Of a stretch of DNA of 64,000 bases, positions 11,081 through 22,715 are shown one piece after another. The first letter of the stretch is position 1. Each line of letters opens with the position of its first letter. The notes under the pieces were generated by a model, which saw nothing but the letters and a program-made list of their open reading frames with translations, searched no databases and was not told the DNA's origin. Origin of the DNA: Sipunculus nudus (lineage: Eukaryota > Annelida > Sipuncula > Golfingiida > Sipunculidae); assembly GCA_026874595.1 (NCBI GenBank), contig CM049310.1:67408056-67472055 (forward strand), given 5' to 3'. A program made the translations under genes and the position numbers.

Positions 11081-11860
11081 GGTAACAATTATGCATAGAC
11101 ACAGCAAATAAAGGCTACGGTATATCCCGAACATGAGTAATCTCCCAACAAATGTTGTCATATGCAAACAATAATAAACGTGCAAGTGTGATTCATAAAT
11201 CCTATGCACATCAGGTACACATGTAAAATGATATCATCAATGGTCAGGCAATAAACATGCAAATATGCCAAATACTCATCATCATTATACATTCACAATA
11301 CCACATCATCAGGTAACCAGTGTCCTACTGAGAGGCACAATGTTCATATCAAAAGTCAAAACCAGTGATGAGTATAAACAAATACTCATGTATGTCAATC
11401 CGGGTATTACAGAGTTCAAAACTGGTAATCACCATCATGCTGCATGGTACCAGACAATGTCTGTAAACATCTGTGGGCAGTGATCAATGTCACTCACAGA
11501 ACTTGATCCAATGGTAATGTTAATGGAACGACATCAGTGTATTAAAGATTGAAATGTTCAGTGTCACGCTGGAACAGCATTACTAACATATCTCGAGACA
11601 TCAGACATCAACAGCACTACATGATCCGATCAACCGCTGAACAACGGTCATCACAGCTCCAATCAAGGTCTGTTACACCAAGCGGAAACATCATTCAGGA
11701 AAAGGCAACATCACTCCAAGGCTCCAACCAGGTGTATCACTCAGTGACTGTCAAACCACCCTTTATCTATTGACAACATCTCAGTTTAATATATGTCCAA
11801 CAATATGCTCATCTGTCCTCCTCATAACTCTGCTTTTTTATGATCCCTCCTTTTTAGTCA
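11081..11860 (-). other. untranslated leader of the retrotransposon
   Basis: About 780 bp lie between the PBS and the gag start, with no convincing coding region. The small + strand frames at 11265-11773 have no recognisable motif. A leader this long is compatible with a packaging signal or internal initiation, but nothing specific can be shown. Confidence 0.6.
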
Positions 11861-11877
11861 TCCCCCTTCTGACACCA
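11861..11877 (-). other. primer binding site, tRNA-Leu type
   Basis: On the - strand, five bases inside the 5' LTR, the sequence reads TGGTGTCAGAAGGGGGA. The first nine bases complement the 3' end of animal tRNA-Leu (..CTGACACCA). The identity rests on nine bases, so another tRNA with the same end is possible. Confidence 0.7.
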
Positions 11878-11882
11878 AAATC

Positions 11883-12263
11883 TGTAAGGGATGCGGGATC
11901 GAGCAAGGAGCCATTTGTTAAGAATATCATTTTATTAACGGAGAGTCTGATGCAAATTACACTCACAGATGCTCAAATCTGTACCGGTTCATAAAACAAT
12001 AAAGTAAAAATAAAAAAGGGGTGGTTGACCTCCAAGGCTCAACAGTAATTATTTACATCTAGCATTGGCCCTGACCTCTGTAAAGGCTTCACTATCAGTT
12101 CCTGGCCCAATTATGTCCAACCCAGCTTCTACCGCTGATTCACAATGTCGGCCAGCTTTATGCGTTCTTACAACGCATGCCAAAAAGTATGCACACACAA
12201 AAAAATTAAATTTAAACCCTGACACCAGGTGGCGCTCTAAGCTGGTGCGTCAACACTATCACA
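11883..12263 (-). repeat. 5' LTR of the 5.6-12.3 kb retrotransposon
   Basis: On the + strand it starts TGTAAGGGATGCGG and ends CAACACTATCACA. It differs from 5607-5986 at about nine places. TTAA follows at 12264-12267, matching the other flank. Confidence 0.93.
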
Positions 12264-15200
12264 TTAACCAGTTGATAGATATTGGTGGCAAAGTTCTGCC
12301 TACAGACACTACATGTTTAAGAGAAAACTCTGTAAAACACTTTAATTGTGTGAATGATATACTCAGTGATTCTGTACACTGACGTAACCAACATAAACAA
12401 TTCATTTGTGGAATGAGTATTTTCATATTTTACTCTTTGTCCTGCAAATATGTGATAAATATGAAAATTTTTAATTTTGGTTTTAATTTAGTCAGAAACA
12501 ATTACTGTGAATCTCCTCTGTTTGGCTGGAGATTTTTTAACTTCTAAAATACTGTGAACAATCAAGCATGTAAAACCTAACACCAGCCTTAGAAAAGTAA
12601 ATTTCCAGGGAAAACAAATTTGACAGGATGTTAAACTGGCACTTTTTTGTCTACAGACACTACATGAACCACAATGTAGGTATAGTCTATAGCTGCATCA
12701 CAATAAAAGTATCTAACACTTAAGAGTCACTGTTACACAATATTAAAAGTAATGAAAGTCCACACTTCAGAAATAAAAATTAACCATAATGACCTATTTA
12801 TAAGCTATATAAGGTAGTGCAGCAGGTCCTAAACAGTATGATGGTAACTGAAAGAAGTATCAAATGTGAAACTTTAACATTTAGATGAAGCATCATATGA
12901 ACTTATAAATGTCATTTTGATCTGATTGTTTCTGATACTAATTCTAATAATTCCAATCCTATTTGAATAACATGATTTAACAATGTAAAATTATAAACCT
13001 TATCTCTTTAATGTATAATGGACACTGTGCTTCATATGTTTTGATCTGGGTTGATAAAGAACATAACTTATTCAGATTGAAAGGATGTTCTTCATGTAGA
13101 GTCAATCCATATCCTTTCAAATAACCCGTTAATATAAATTTTAGTAAAATGAACCTATATTACCATTGTTCAAAGTTTTTTTTAATAAAATGCATTATAA
13201 TCAACTGTGCATGTGTTAATTCTTAAGAATAAGGGGTTTTTCAACTTTCACTATAAACTATGGTTAAAAACCCCTTTCTCAATAAAATTAATAAAGAATC
13301 CTATATAAGAAACAGTGTCAGATTGAGAAATTTATTTAAAAAGCAGCATTATCAAATGCTGTTTATTCTTATAAGTATCAAAGACTCTTTGGAAGTCTGA
13401 TACCAGTAGTTTCATGATTGGTTCAGAATGACCACTGATGACCTTGCTGATTCAAAATCAATAATGGCTACTTTTCATCCTGGCACTTCTCAAAATGTTG
13501 ATAGCTCCCCTTGTCTGTTATCCAGTTTCAAATTAAGGAACATTAGATAATGGTAAAGATGCATAAAATGATCAAGACAAATAAAGTTCTGTCTGTTTTT
13601 AATACAGTTAATCATGAACAGTAAATGTATTAATGTATTTAAACTACCATGTGTAATTGCCATTAAATACTTAGTTTATTATATTAAAGGGTATTAAAAC
13701 TTGGCTGATCCACTGATGGTGTTAAAGAAAAACTGGGATCTATTTATTAACTTTTGAATTTTATTGATTCCTGGTTTATTTACTGACAATTTTTGCTAAT
13801 AAATATTTTGTTTTAACTGTAGATAGAGACAATAGCTGTTTAAAGATCAGCTTTGTCTACAGACACTACATGTCTACGGACACTACATTTGTACATGTTA
13901 GCCCATCCGTATATCATATGGGATGCAACTTGATAATAATTTTGATATTTATCTAAACAGTAACTACTATTATTTATAAAGAAACAGTTTCTGAAGAACA
14001 TGTATTTAAATTATGTGTTATGGGCATCAAGTACTTGAATATATTTAAGGGAGCTTTGCTCATAAAAGCTTGTATGTTATGATCTTCTAATAATGGCAAA
14101 GAAAAACTTAGCTTTATTTGTTAACTTTTAAATTTTATTTCTTGATACCTGGATAATTTAATGACAATTTGGCTAATAAATAGTTTGTTTTAACTGTAGA
14201 TGGAGACAATAGCTGTTCTTAAATCAGCTGTGTCTACGGACACTACACGTCTACGGACACTACATTTGTACATGTTGGCCCATCTGTATATCATATGGGA
14301 TGAAACTGGAAAATGATTGTGTTATTTTTCCAAACAGTGACTGTTACAATTTCTAAAGAAAATTAAGAACTGAGGATAATTACATTTGTAATAGCAGTGA
14401 GATAGTGTCTACGGACACTACACAATCTTGCGGAAAATTCACAACAGATTTATTGTATCAAAACGTGCCTGAGTAAAATGTTTGGCCTGATTTTAACAGT
14501 ATTCTTAAATGTAGTGTATTAGAAAGTAACAAAATGAAACTGAGCCCGTTACCTAGTTTGGTGTCCTCATTTAAAAAGACATAGGGTAAATGTCAACTCT
14601 GCATAACATCAGGCATATCAGCTGTAGTGTGGTAAATTTTTTTAAGTTCTTGACTAACAGCTATTTTTTTCTTAAAGGAATGTGCATATTGCATAAAATA
14701 CATCAGTGACGACAGACATCCCCAGTCCCAGGTATCATTTTGTACATGGATATTATTACAAAAATTAGAAATCCACTTGCAACAATATAACACAGTAAAT
14801 AAGCTACATTTGACACATTAAAAATATTATAACTTTTCTTTTATTTTATATATTCAAGTCTGGTTTTCGATATTTAGATCAAATATATATGCTGAAGTGA
14901 TAGAAATACTGACTTTGGTGTCATGGCCAACAAATACTTGTTTATTATTGTATAACAATTTATAAAAGAAAAGTATACACCTGTGCACTAGGCGAATTGT
15001 GAGCTTTTCAATTGTAAAATACAACCTGTTTTTAGCCAGCTATTAATTATGATAATATGTTGGATGGACAATTTTCATCTGGACAACTGTTCTGGACAAT
15101 GATCACCTGGATGATGTTCACTTGGAGCATCATTTGGAGCATGATTTAGATGATAATAATACCCAAAATTTTATTTTTAGTTACCCTATTTATGGGTGTA

Positions 15201-15764
15201 CAAGACGATAAATTATATCCTTAAAATATTTACCAAGAAGGGGGCCTTCTTATACAAGGGTACAAGTGTTTCAGTGACCGCAGGGCCGCCAAGGATAATT
15301 TACGTCTATCCGCATTGTTAAGTCAAACTGGCCGCTGTGAATATTGTTGATCATGTCCATATGAAAGTAATATACACTCAATAAAGAACATTACAGTGCT
15401 TTGTTTTTGTTTGAATTTATCGTTTATTCATCAGATTTAGATGTGCAAATAGTTAGATAGTTTATAAGAAAAGATTTGCCCTTGCCACATTGACACAGGG
15501 ATTTTAACAGAATTGATATATGAAAGCCCTACTGAAAGTAGAGACAGTAAATCGCGGAATGGACACACTGAAACAGAATTCCCAGTTCTAAAAATATTAA
15601 AGTTTGAATGTATTTTTCGCCAAAAATATCTTTGCAATTCACTTGAAACATGTATGCATGCAGTGATTCAATTGTTGATGCCGCTGACAGCCATGTACTT
15701 AAGATCCCAAAGCCCTGGCTTTATTTGTGCTTGTCACAGAGCTCGTGCAAAGCATACTGGGAAC
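12264..15764. other. WDR31 intron with recurring hairpin motif; no gene
   Basis: AT-rich, non-coding. Seven copies of a 17-bp motif (TGTCTACGGACACTACA and near variants) lie at 12297, 12649, 13854, 13871, 14231, 14248 and 14406. No exon with splice signals was recognised. Beyond 14430 it is plain AT-rich sequence with short frames lacking motifs. Confidence 0.6.
13720..14345. repeat. imperfect tandem duplication, ~370-bp period
   Basis: The segment at 13720-13960 repeats at 14090-14345 with many substitutions. Shared landmarks include gctaataaata.tttgttttaa, gagacaatagctgtt, two adjacent copies of the 17-bp hairpin motif, and atatcatatgggatg. The order is identical in both, so this is a tandem duplication rather than two chance motif clusters. 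Confidence 0.85.
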
Positions 15765-17895
15765 TTGGAAACCTGAAATTAAGTCTCTGTTACCCATATT
15801 ATCTTAGCTATTGGGCTAAGAAATACCCCCCCCCCCCCCCAGAATAATTGTATTCGCAAAAACAGAGTTTTGCAGATACTATGTTTTCAGTCGGATGCCG
15901 CCATTACCGCTGCTTCATAGGTTTCTAGAGAACTCCTCCGTAACCACTGGGCGTAATTTTTTAAATTTCGGATTTATGATCGGGTCACATGTGAACTGCT
16001 GCACCCTCATTTTTGGTTGACCTCTAACCTTTCCTCACTGCCCAGGGTCCATTTTTGCATCTGTTTCCACACATAAACCCACATACCTCAGGAACTGTTT
16101 TACCAATCAGGGTAAAAAAAAATTTGCACAAATGTAACCCTTGGATAGCTTTATAATATGCATAAAAAATGGTGGCGCCACCTGCAACCATTTTTGCACA
16201 GTGTCCATCTGTTCATCTGCCTTGGGATAAAATCACTCATATATCTGCAGTGGTTTGACTTATTTGCATAAAATTTTGCATGTATATACATCTTGGATAG
16301 CTTTCTGGATTTTGTGGCAGGTGGCGCCACCTACTTTCACGTTCAGGCTGCAGACATCCAGGCTTATATATCAGGACTGGTTTTACGTATCCTCCTGAAA
16401 TTTTGCATGTGTATAGATCTCACATAGCTCTTTATCATAAGCAAAATGGGTGGCGCCACCTGCAACCATTTTGACAGCTTTCGTTTGTTCATCTGCCTAG
16501 GATAAAATCACTCATATCTCGGCAGTGGTTTGACTTATCTGCATAACTTTCTGGATTTTGTGGCAGGTGGCACCACCTACATACACATTTTGGCCACTCA
16601 ATCCATGCCTCACTTCACCCGTCCCACTCTGGTTTCGGGGGATACACGTAGTTGCTTATCGACTACCCGTATTCTAGTTAAAAATTTAATACAAAAACTA
16701 TTGTATGTGAACAACTATTGCATTGATCACCTTGATTTTGTGCATGCATATTCATCATAGAGTTTCATCAGTTTCTGTGGACAGGTGGCGCCACCTGGAT
16801 TTTTTTCTAATTGTTACGCATTGTTTTCTCTTTTTTTGAGACCTTTAAAGATGTGGTCATCCGTTTATAGGGCACTAATCTTAATCACTGAACCTAGAAT
16901 CTTCTTACTTGACATCCTTGGAGGTCTATAAAAAGTCTCCTAGGAAACCTGAAATAAGGTCTCTGTTGCCCAAATCCTCTGACCTATGGGGCTCAAGAAT
17001 ACCTCCAAGAATAATTAAATATTTTATACAGAAGCTCAAGTATCTGAACAACTAATGCATTGATCACCATGATTCTGTGCATGAATATTCATCATGGAGT
17101 GTTTCATCAGTTTGTGCAGACAGGTGGCGCTACCTAGATTTTTCGAATTTTTACGCCTTTCTCTATTTTTGAGACCCTTTAAGATGTGGCCGCCCATTAA
17201 CAGGGTACAAATCGTAATCACTGGACCTAGAATCTTCTAACTTGATATCCTGGGAGGTCTATTAAAGGACTCCATGGAAACCTGAAATTGGATCTCTGTT
17301 GTTACCCATATCCTCCCAAGCTATGGGTCTGAAGCGTACCCCGAAGAATAATTAATTATTTGATACAAAAGCTCCAGTATCTGAACAACTATTGCATTGG
17401 TCACCAATATTCTTTGCATGCATATTCATAATATAGTGTTTCATCAGTTCCTCCAGACTAGTGGTGTTACCTGGATTTTTTTTTTTAATTTTTAACCATT
17501 TTTTTCTCTAATTTTTAGACCTTTAAAGATGCGGTTGTCTGTTAAAAAAAATAGTAACCATTGGTCCAAGAATCTTCTTACTTGACATCCTGAGGGTTCC
17601 TTAAAAGTTCTTCTCAGAAACCTGAAATTAGGTCACTGTGACCTATATTCTCTGAGTTACAGGCCATGTTTGAGCACACCAGAAATAATGCAAAATACAC
17701 ACAAATTGCCAGATCCCTCAGGAAGGGCTGAATAGATTGTCATCAAATTGTGTTATGGGTCTTGATGAACTTTAGCTAATATGCATGAACTATGATACCA
17801 CCTACATTATCTTAATTAGTTGCCTGTGCAAGGAGTCCAAGGACATATTGTAATCATGTCAGTCGGCTGAGCGTCATGACCCATGGGTCACTTGT
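15765..17895. repeat. degenerate array of family A monomers (~340 bp)
   Basis: Successive blocks repeat 'ggtctctgttgcccatatcc', 'ttcatcagtttctgcagac', GGTGGCGCCACC or variants (16171, 16320, 16451, 16785, 17123), 'gagacctttaaagatg' and 'acctagaatcttc'. The block ends at 17860-17895 with GCTGAGCGTCATGACCCATG then ggtcacttgtt. No reading frame persists. A poly-C run (15827-15840) sits at the position where other copies have 'taccccccagaataat'. Confidence 0.85.
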
Positions 17896-18420
17896 TCGTC
17901 TTCCTTTTTCTATCCTCCTTTCTTTCCTTATTTCCTTTTTCTCTCTTTTTGAACTTTCCATTTTACCTTTTTTCTCTCATTCTCCATTTTACCTTCTTTC
18001 CCGTTCTTTTCTATTTTCTTTCTTTTTTATGTTTCGTCTTTACTTTCCTTTTTCTTTCCATCTAGCTCTCTTTCTCTCCTTAGTTGCTTTTCTCTCTTTC
18101 TATTTTTTTTTTTACTTTTACTTTCCTTTGTCCCTCCTTTTTTTATTTCTTACTGATTTTCTTTGTTCTTTATTTCTCTCCTTTTTGTGTCTTTTTTATA
18201 TTTTTATTTACATCTTTCCTTTTCTCTTCATTTTTTCCTCCCAGTTACTCTCTCTTTCTTTCTTTATTTTTTTCTTCCTTCTAGCTTCCATTCTATCTCC
18301 CCCTCTTTTAATTTTTTTCTTTCATTTTTTGTCTATATTTCTTTCTTTGTTCCTTACCTACTTGTTTGCCTTATTTCTTTATTTTTCTTTCTCCTTCTCT
18401 ATTTCTATCTCTTTCAAAAT
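17896..18420. repeat. 525-bp polypyrimidine (T/C) tract
   Basis: The + strand is almost entirely T and C, with scattered A and G, from the end of the family A repeat to about 18415. The long frame through it (to 18427) encodes only Phe, Leu and Ser and is an artefact of composition. Such tracts can form triplex (H-DNA) structures. It may derive from expansion of a (CTTT/CCTT)n microsatellite next to the repeat end. Confidence 0.9.
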
Positions 18421-19540
18421 TAAATAAAATTAAATATGAAGTATTTATGTAATATACAAACAGGGTCACAATTTATACTTGAATTCACTGAGGTAAAATA
18501 TGATTCATTCATTCATTTTTTATCAGTCATTCATTGTCATTTGGCATTCATTCAATGCAGTCAATATTAAATTTTGGAAAAGGGTCAAATTATGTTTTTC
18601 TAGTATTATATGTAACACCTGACATCCTGTGGTGTACTATTTCTCTTGTTGATCATGGATCTGCTCAATTAGCAAAAACACCCAAAGCACTATAAAAATT
18701 CAGGATCATATTGTTACAGCACTGATCTAATCAATGGGTTGACAAAGACAGCAACAACCCTTTGATCCCAAGTTAATAAACAAACAACATAAGAGAGAGA
18801 GAAATGCATTTTCTGTGGTGGTATAAGGGTGGTATCATATTGTATTTATATGAAATATTACATTATGTACATGGTAAATTGCCCAGATAGTTATAAATTT
18901 AAGACACAGCTATATATATTCCTGAAAATCAAACTCAGTTAAATGGTGTCAATCTGTATCGTCCGTCCAGAATAGTCGAACCTTGCCGCTACTCTCAAGC
19001 TAGATGCAATGTTCTGTTGTAAACAGGATAACAAAAAACAACAAAGATGTAGATTTAATCTGATTATTTACAGTTTACAGTGAATTCTATTTAAAATCCA
19101 AACAAAACATTATGTTTGTCTGAGGACTCTTGTCAGTCAAAGCTTTTGAACTAATTTTAGGGCAATACCATCAGCATTCAATCGGTTTCCCCTCCGATCG
19201 ATGTTTTGGATTTTTTATCTCTGGAATTTTCAATTTGGTTGATTTTTCTCTTTTTGAAATGAAATTCAGATTTTACAAATGCAATTTAAACTAATGCAAA
19301 ATAACAGTTCCAGTTGCCCTTACATTTTTAAACAGTAATATAGAAAAATATAAAATGGTTGCCTTCTGTCCAAATGCTAGGCTGTAAGTCCTGTGGTCAT
19401 TACATATATACATATGGATAGTCTTAGACAGTGTAGACCAGTATGTTATCCGCACACATTTTGAATGTCTAAGAGACATTATACTGAATGGCACTAGCAT
19501 CCATCCGTAATAAACTGTTCACTGTTTTATGTTTTACCAG
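18421..19540. other. end of the 14.3-kb WDR31 intron
   Basis: Non-coding, AT-rich sequence with no clear element boundary. A pyrimidine-rich acceptor (ATGTTTTACCAG) at 19529-19540 closes the intron. Confidence 0.6.
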
Positions 19541-19610
19541 AATGTTTGTGCTCAGCAGCTCTCCCTGGCTCAGGACCACTTGCAGCCTTGGCCGTTTATG
19601 AAGATGGAAG
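19541..19610 (+). CDS. WDR31: WDR31-like exon (third visible)
   Basis: A 70-nt exon lies between acceptor TTTTACCAG and donor GTGGGT. With the single base carried over from 5267 it reads ECLCSAALPGSGPLAALAVY, then EDG. The 'GSGPL..LAV' core is what I recall at the same place in WDR31, just before the last strands of the propeller. The exon leaves two bases of a codon, so the next exon must supply one base. I found no convincing terminal exon for the remaining ~30 residues. A small acceptor-flanked segment at 31389 gives only five residues before a stop and is weak. The C-terminus is therefore unassigned. Confidence 0.8.
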
Positions 19611-19799
19611 GTGGGTAATTTATGACTAGCACGGTATGTGATGGACGTTGAAAGGGTGGCTAAATTAATACTTGGGTTTCTTAATATATAGTTCAGAATA
19701 GTAGACATACCAAGATATTGCTTTTGTTTGTTGAATGTCTATTTATATCAGGTAACATGGTAACAATCAGGCTAATATTACCACCAAAAAGACATAAAC

Positions 19800-20497
19800 A
19801 AGGCTGATTTGTTCATTCTGCTCTCACCCATTGAGGCTGATTTTACATTTTACTCAGGTAGCAGTCTCACCCATCAAGGCTGATTTTACATTTTACTCAG
19901 GTAGCAGTCTCACCCATCAAGGCTGATTTTACATTTTACTCAGGTAGCAGTCTCACCCATCAAGGCTGATTTGTTCATTTAGCTCTGGTAACAGTCTCAC
20001 CCATCAAGGCTGATTTGTTCATTTTGCTCTGGTAACAGTCTCACCCATCAAGGCTGATTTGTTCATTTTGCTCTGGTAACAGTCTCACCCATCAAGGCTT
20101 ATTTTACATTTTACTCAGGTAAAAGTCTCACCCATCAAGGCTGATTTGTTCATTTGGCTCTGGTAAAAGTCTCACCCATCAAGGCTAATTTGTTCATTTT
20201 GCTCTGGTAACAGTCTCACCCATCAAGGCTGATTTGTTCAGCATTTAGCTCTGGTAGCAGTTTTACCCATCAAGGCTGATTTGTTCATTTTGCAACAGTC
20301 GCTCGATCCCCATTTGTTGTTGTGTTTTTATCAAGAAATTGACGATACTGCACTATGTATGAGTATATAGTTGTGCCTTACTATAGGAGATAGCATGTAT
20401 CACTATAGAGGCCTAATATGCACGGTTTCGTCCCACTTCCCCCTGAAATAGGGATTCGAACGACTGTGATTTTGCTCTAGCTGGTGGCAGTCTCACC
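19800..20497. repeat. 44-bp minisatellite, interrupted twice
   Basis: About ten units of roughly 44 bp carry CAGTCTCACCCATCAAGGCT followed by gatttgttcattttgctctggtaa or gattttacattttactcaggtag. The array is split by a MITE at 20294-20468 and ends abruptly at 20497 within a unit. The unit resumes at 24097 (tcacccatcaaggct) on the far side of the retrotransposon. Confidence 0.93.
20294..20468. mobile_element. small TIR insertion (MITE) in the minisatellite
   Basis: A 175-bp unrelated sequence begins AACAGTCGCTCG and ends CGAACGACTGTG, giving a terminal inverted repeat ACAGTCG/CGACTGT. It is flanked on both sides by ATTTTGC, part of the normal minisatellite unit, so ATTTTGC is the 7-bp target duplication. 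No coding capacity. The superfamily is uncertain; duplications of 7-8 bp point to hAT-like or P-like elements. Confidence 0.75.
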
Positions 20498-20719
20498 TGT
20501 AATATTAGTTGGATTCCATACAGACTTGACGATAACAGACTCACTTGAAGAGAACAACACACTGCTAGCCACATTAGGATTTTTTCTACAGCCTCTAAAT
20601 TACAACCAGTAGACACTGCTCATCGGTACCACATTACACCAAAATATGCTTACCCAAGTACATGTTTTTAATTTACATGTAGTGCTTATGTGATTACTAC
20701 TAAGTTCAAGGTTAGAACA
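20498..20719 (-). repeat. 3' LTR of the second retrotransposon
   Basis: It starts TGTAATATTAGTTGG and ends GGTTAGAACA on the + strand. It matches 23883-24096 except for several substitutions and a ~12-bp gap (cttatgtgatta). Confidence 0.85.
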
Positions 20720-20779
20720 TTCCCCTCAGTAATTTGGCTATTATTCTTGTCAGCAATTACAAATATCTAAATAAACTAG

Positions 20780-21165
20780 ATGTGTCGGAACGACACGAAT
20801 GCCCCCGCCTGGAGCAGATTAGAAATATTTGTTAAATTTTGTAAAATGTTTTAAGTTCAGGAGGTGTCGTATGGTCAAAAGTAGGTCAACAAGGGCAAAA
20901 TGCAAACTCGATCTGTAACGGGTCATTATCAAGCAACACACCAAAAATCAGGCTCGTATCTGCAGGCATTGCGAAAAAAAAAGTCTGTACATGTGCACTT
21001 GCCATGAAAATTTACATTTTTCATGAAATTTTCTGTGTTAGGGCACTGTCAAACAGTCAAAAGTAGATCAACTGGGGCAAAACACGAACTCAATCTGTAA
21101 CTGGTCATTATCTGCCCACAAACCAAAAAACAGGCCCGTATCTGCAGGCATTGCGAAAAAAGTCA
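20780..21165. repeat. fragment of the pearl-like repeat inside the retrotransposon
   Basis: It begins CTAGATGTGTCGGAACGACA, the same left end as the larger copy at 38290. It contains about two ~180-bp monomers with 'ggtcaaaagtaggtcaac' and 'atctgcaggcattgcgaaaa', and ends abruptly where RNase H coding sequence resumes. It occupies the place where integrase should be. Confidence 0.85.
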
Positions 21166-22343
21166 AATGGCTCTTTGTAGACGTATGTGTGGAATCTTTC
21201 TGCACCAAATACACACGCTAGGAGTTCGCGCTCAATGTTAGCATATCTTTTCTCTGTCTCAGAGAGTGTCTTTGAGGCGTACTCTATTGGGCATCCATCT
21301 TAGGTAAGAGCTTAGCTCAAGGCTTCTTGATTAGCATCCACTTGTAATACTGTTGGTTTGTTTGGGTCAAAATAGGCAAGTGTGGCTGCGTTGCAAATCA
21401 GGTTTTTGATTTGATCAAAAGCTTCCTCGTGTTCTGGGTACCATTGAGATTTGATGTCCTTCTGCAGAAGTTGGCAAAGTGGTGCAGTGTACCTGCTCCA
21501 GTGAGGCACATAAGGAGCCAGGTATGTTACCATTCCAAGAAAAGACTGCTGCTCAGTGATACTGCTTGGTGCTTTCAGGTCTTTAATTGCTTGAACATTA
21601 GCTGAATCTGAGGGTACACAATCTTTGTTATATACATTGCCAAAGAATGAAATTTCAGCTGCTTTGATGATACATTTGTTTGGATTGAATACAAGAGCAT
21701 CTCTCTGTTGGGTGTATCATTAAACAGTGTATATTGCGGTCATGGTCTTTTTCATCAGCCCCGAATACTGTAATGTCGTCTTCTATTGAGAGGACCCCAG
21801 GTAGTTCTTCAAGGATTTGATCCATCATCATCTGGAATACATCTTAGCTAGTCTTTAAGCCAAAAGGTAGCCATTTGAAGCAAAATCTACCTGAAGGGCT
21901 GTTGAAGGTAGTCAAAAGTTGACTAGCTGGATAGAGCTGTACACACCAGCGTCAAACCTACTGAAGACTTTTGCATTTGAGAAATGATGAGTCAACTGTT
22001 CTAATGTTGGTGTGTGATGTTGAGCTTTTTCAGGGCTTCGTTTATGAGAATCTGTTTGGGTAGAGTTCTTCCAGCTCCTGCAGCAAAGAGATTGGCTCGT
22101 TTCCATTTATCATCTTAGACAAACGAATGTTAATTGCACAGTTCATCAACACTAAGTCTAATGATGTGCAAGTTGGGAGCCCAAAGATGACTGGGCCTGT
22201 GGTTTCTGCCACATAGAAGGTATAGTATCCTGCCATGTTGTTCCTTGGTACTGACATGGAATGATGGTCGTTCCATATTGTTGAATGGTAATACCATAAT
22301 ATGCTATTAGTTCGACATCAGATGGTTGAGTTTTTGTAGGCAA
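21166..22343 (-). pseudogene. RT and RNase H remnants of the second retrotransposon
   Basis: Pieces of pol in several frames are present. Near 22158-22257 is a protease-to-RT linker (ETTGPVIFGLPTC). Near 21950 is an RT palm segment (FSRFDAGVYSSIQL). Near 21770 a degenerate YxDD box reads EDDITVFGAD. At 21312-21533 is the RT connection (WSRYTAPLCQLLQKD), and at 21170-21300 is RNase H (PIEYASKTLSETEKRYANIE then RELLACVF). Multiple stops and shifts separate them. The motifs match Ty3/gypsy elements of the type with very short LTRs. It cannot be functional. Confidence 0.85.
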
Positions 22344-22715
22344 GCCTTGCTTAATTATGCAAGAGGGGTATATGGCTTTAAAAGTCCTAAGGGGTATAAT
22401 CTTTCCCTGTGCCCTTGTATCTGCTTTTCCTTGAAGGTTAGTTTTACCTGCTTAAGTATGCCTGTATTTGAATTGTTGCATATGCTTCCTATTCTTGTAT
22501 GTCTGTGTAACTACTGTCACTTTTCACAGAGACAGTGTTGAATGTGAGGCTTTCAGAGTCTGCAGGAAGCTGAGTGTATGGTTCTGTGACGTCAACACTG
22601 TTGACAGTTAGGTCCCCTTTTCTGCTGTTGTGTCTGTTTCTGCGTTTTATTGACCTAGAAAGTCTGTCTTGGCCTCTTGATTTTTCTCTCTTATCGTTTC
22701 TGTTCCTGGACTGTC

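Larger units (their letters stand above)
5607..12263 (-). mobile_element. full-length Ty3/gypsy LTR retrotransposon, decayed
   Basis: A 6.66-kb element lies on the - strand inside the WDR31 intron, antisense to the host gene. It has two LTRs of 380 and 381 bp starting TG and ending CA, flanked by a 4-bp target duplication TTAA (5603-5606 and 12264-12267). Internal order on the - strand is PBS, gag with zinc knuckle, protease, reverse transcriptase, RNase H, integrase, PPT. That RT-RH-IN order defines Ty3/gypsy. I count about 8 substitutions and one indel between the LTRs (~98% identity). Despite this, the coding region carries five in-frame stops (10526, 9618, 8737, 7910, 7571) and two frame shifts (about 9006-9039 and 8140-8182), so the copy cannot express a full polyprotein. 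No envelope-like frame is present. Confidence 0.95.

Noticed and set aside
17876-18427. 183-codon open frame on the + strand
   Set aside because: It encodes almost only Phe, Leu and Ser because it runs through a polypyrimidine tract; there is no domain or conserved pattern.
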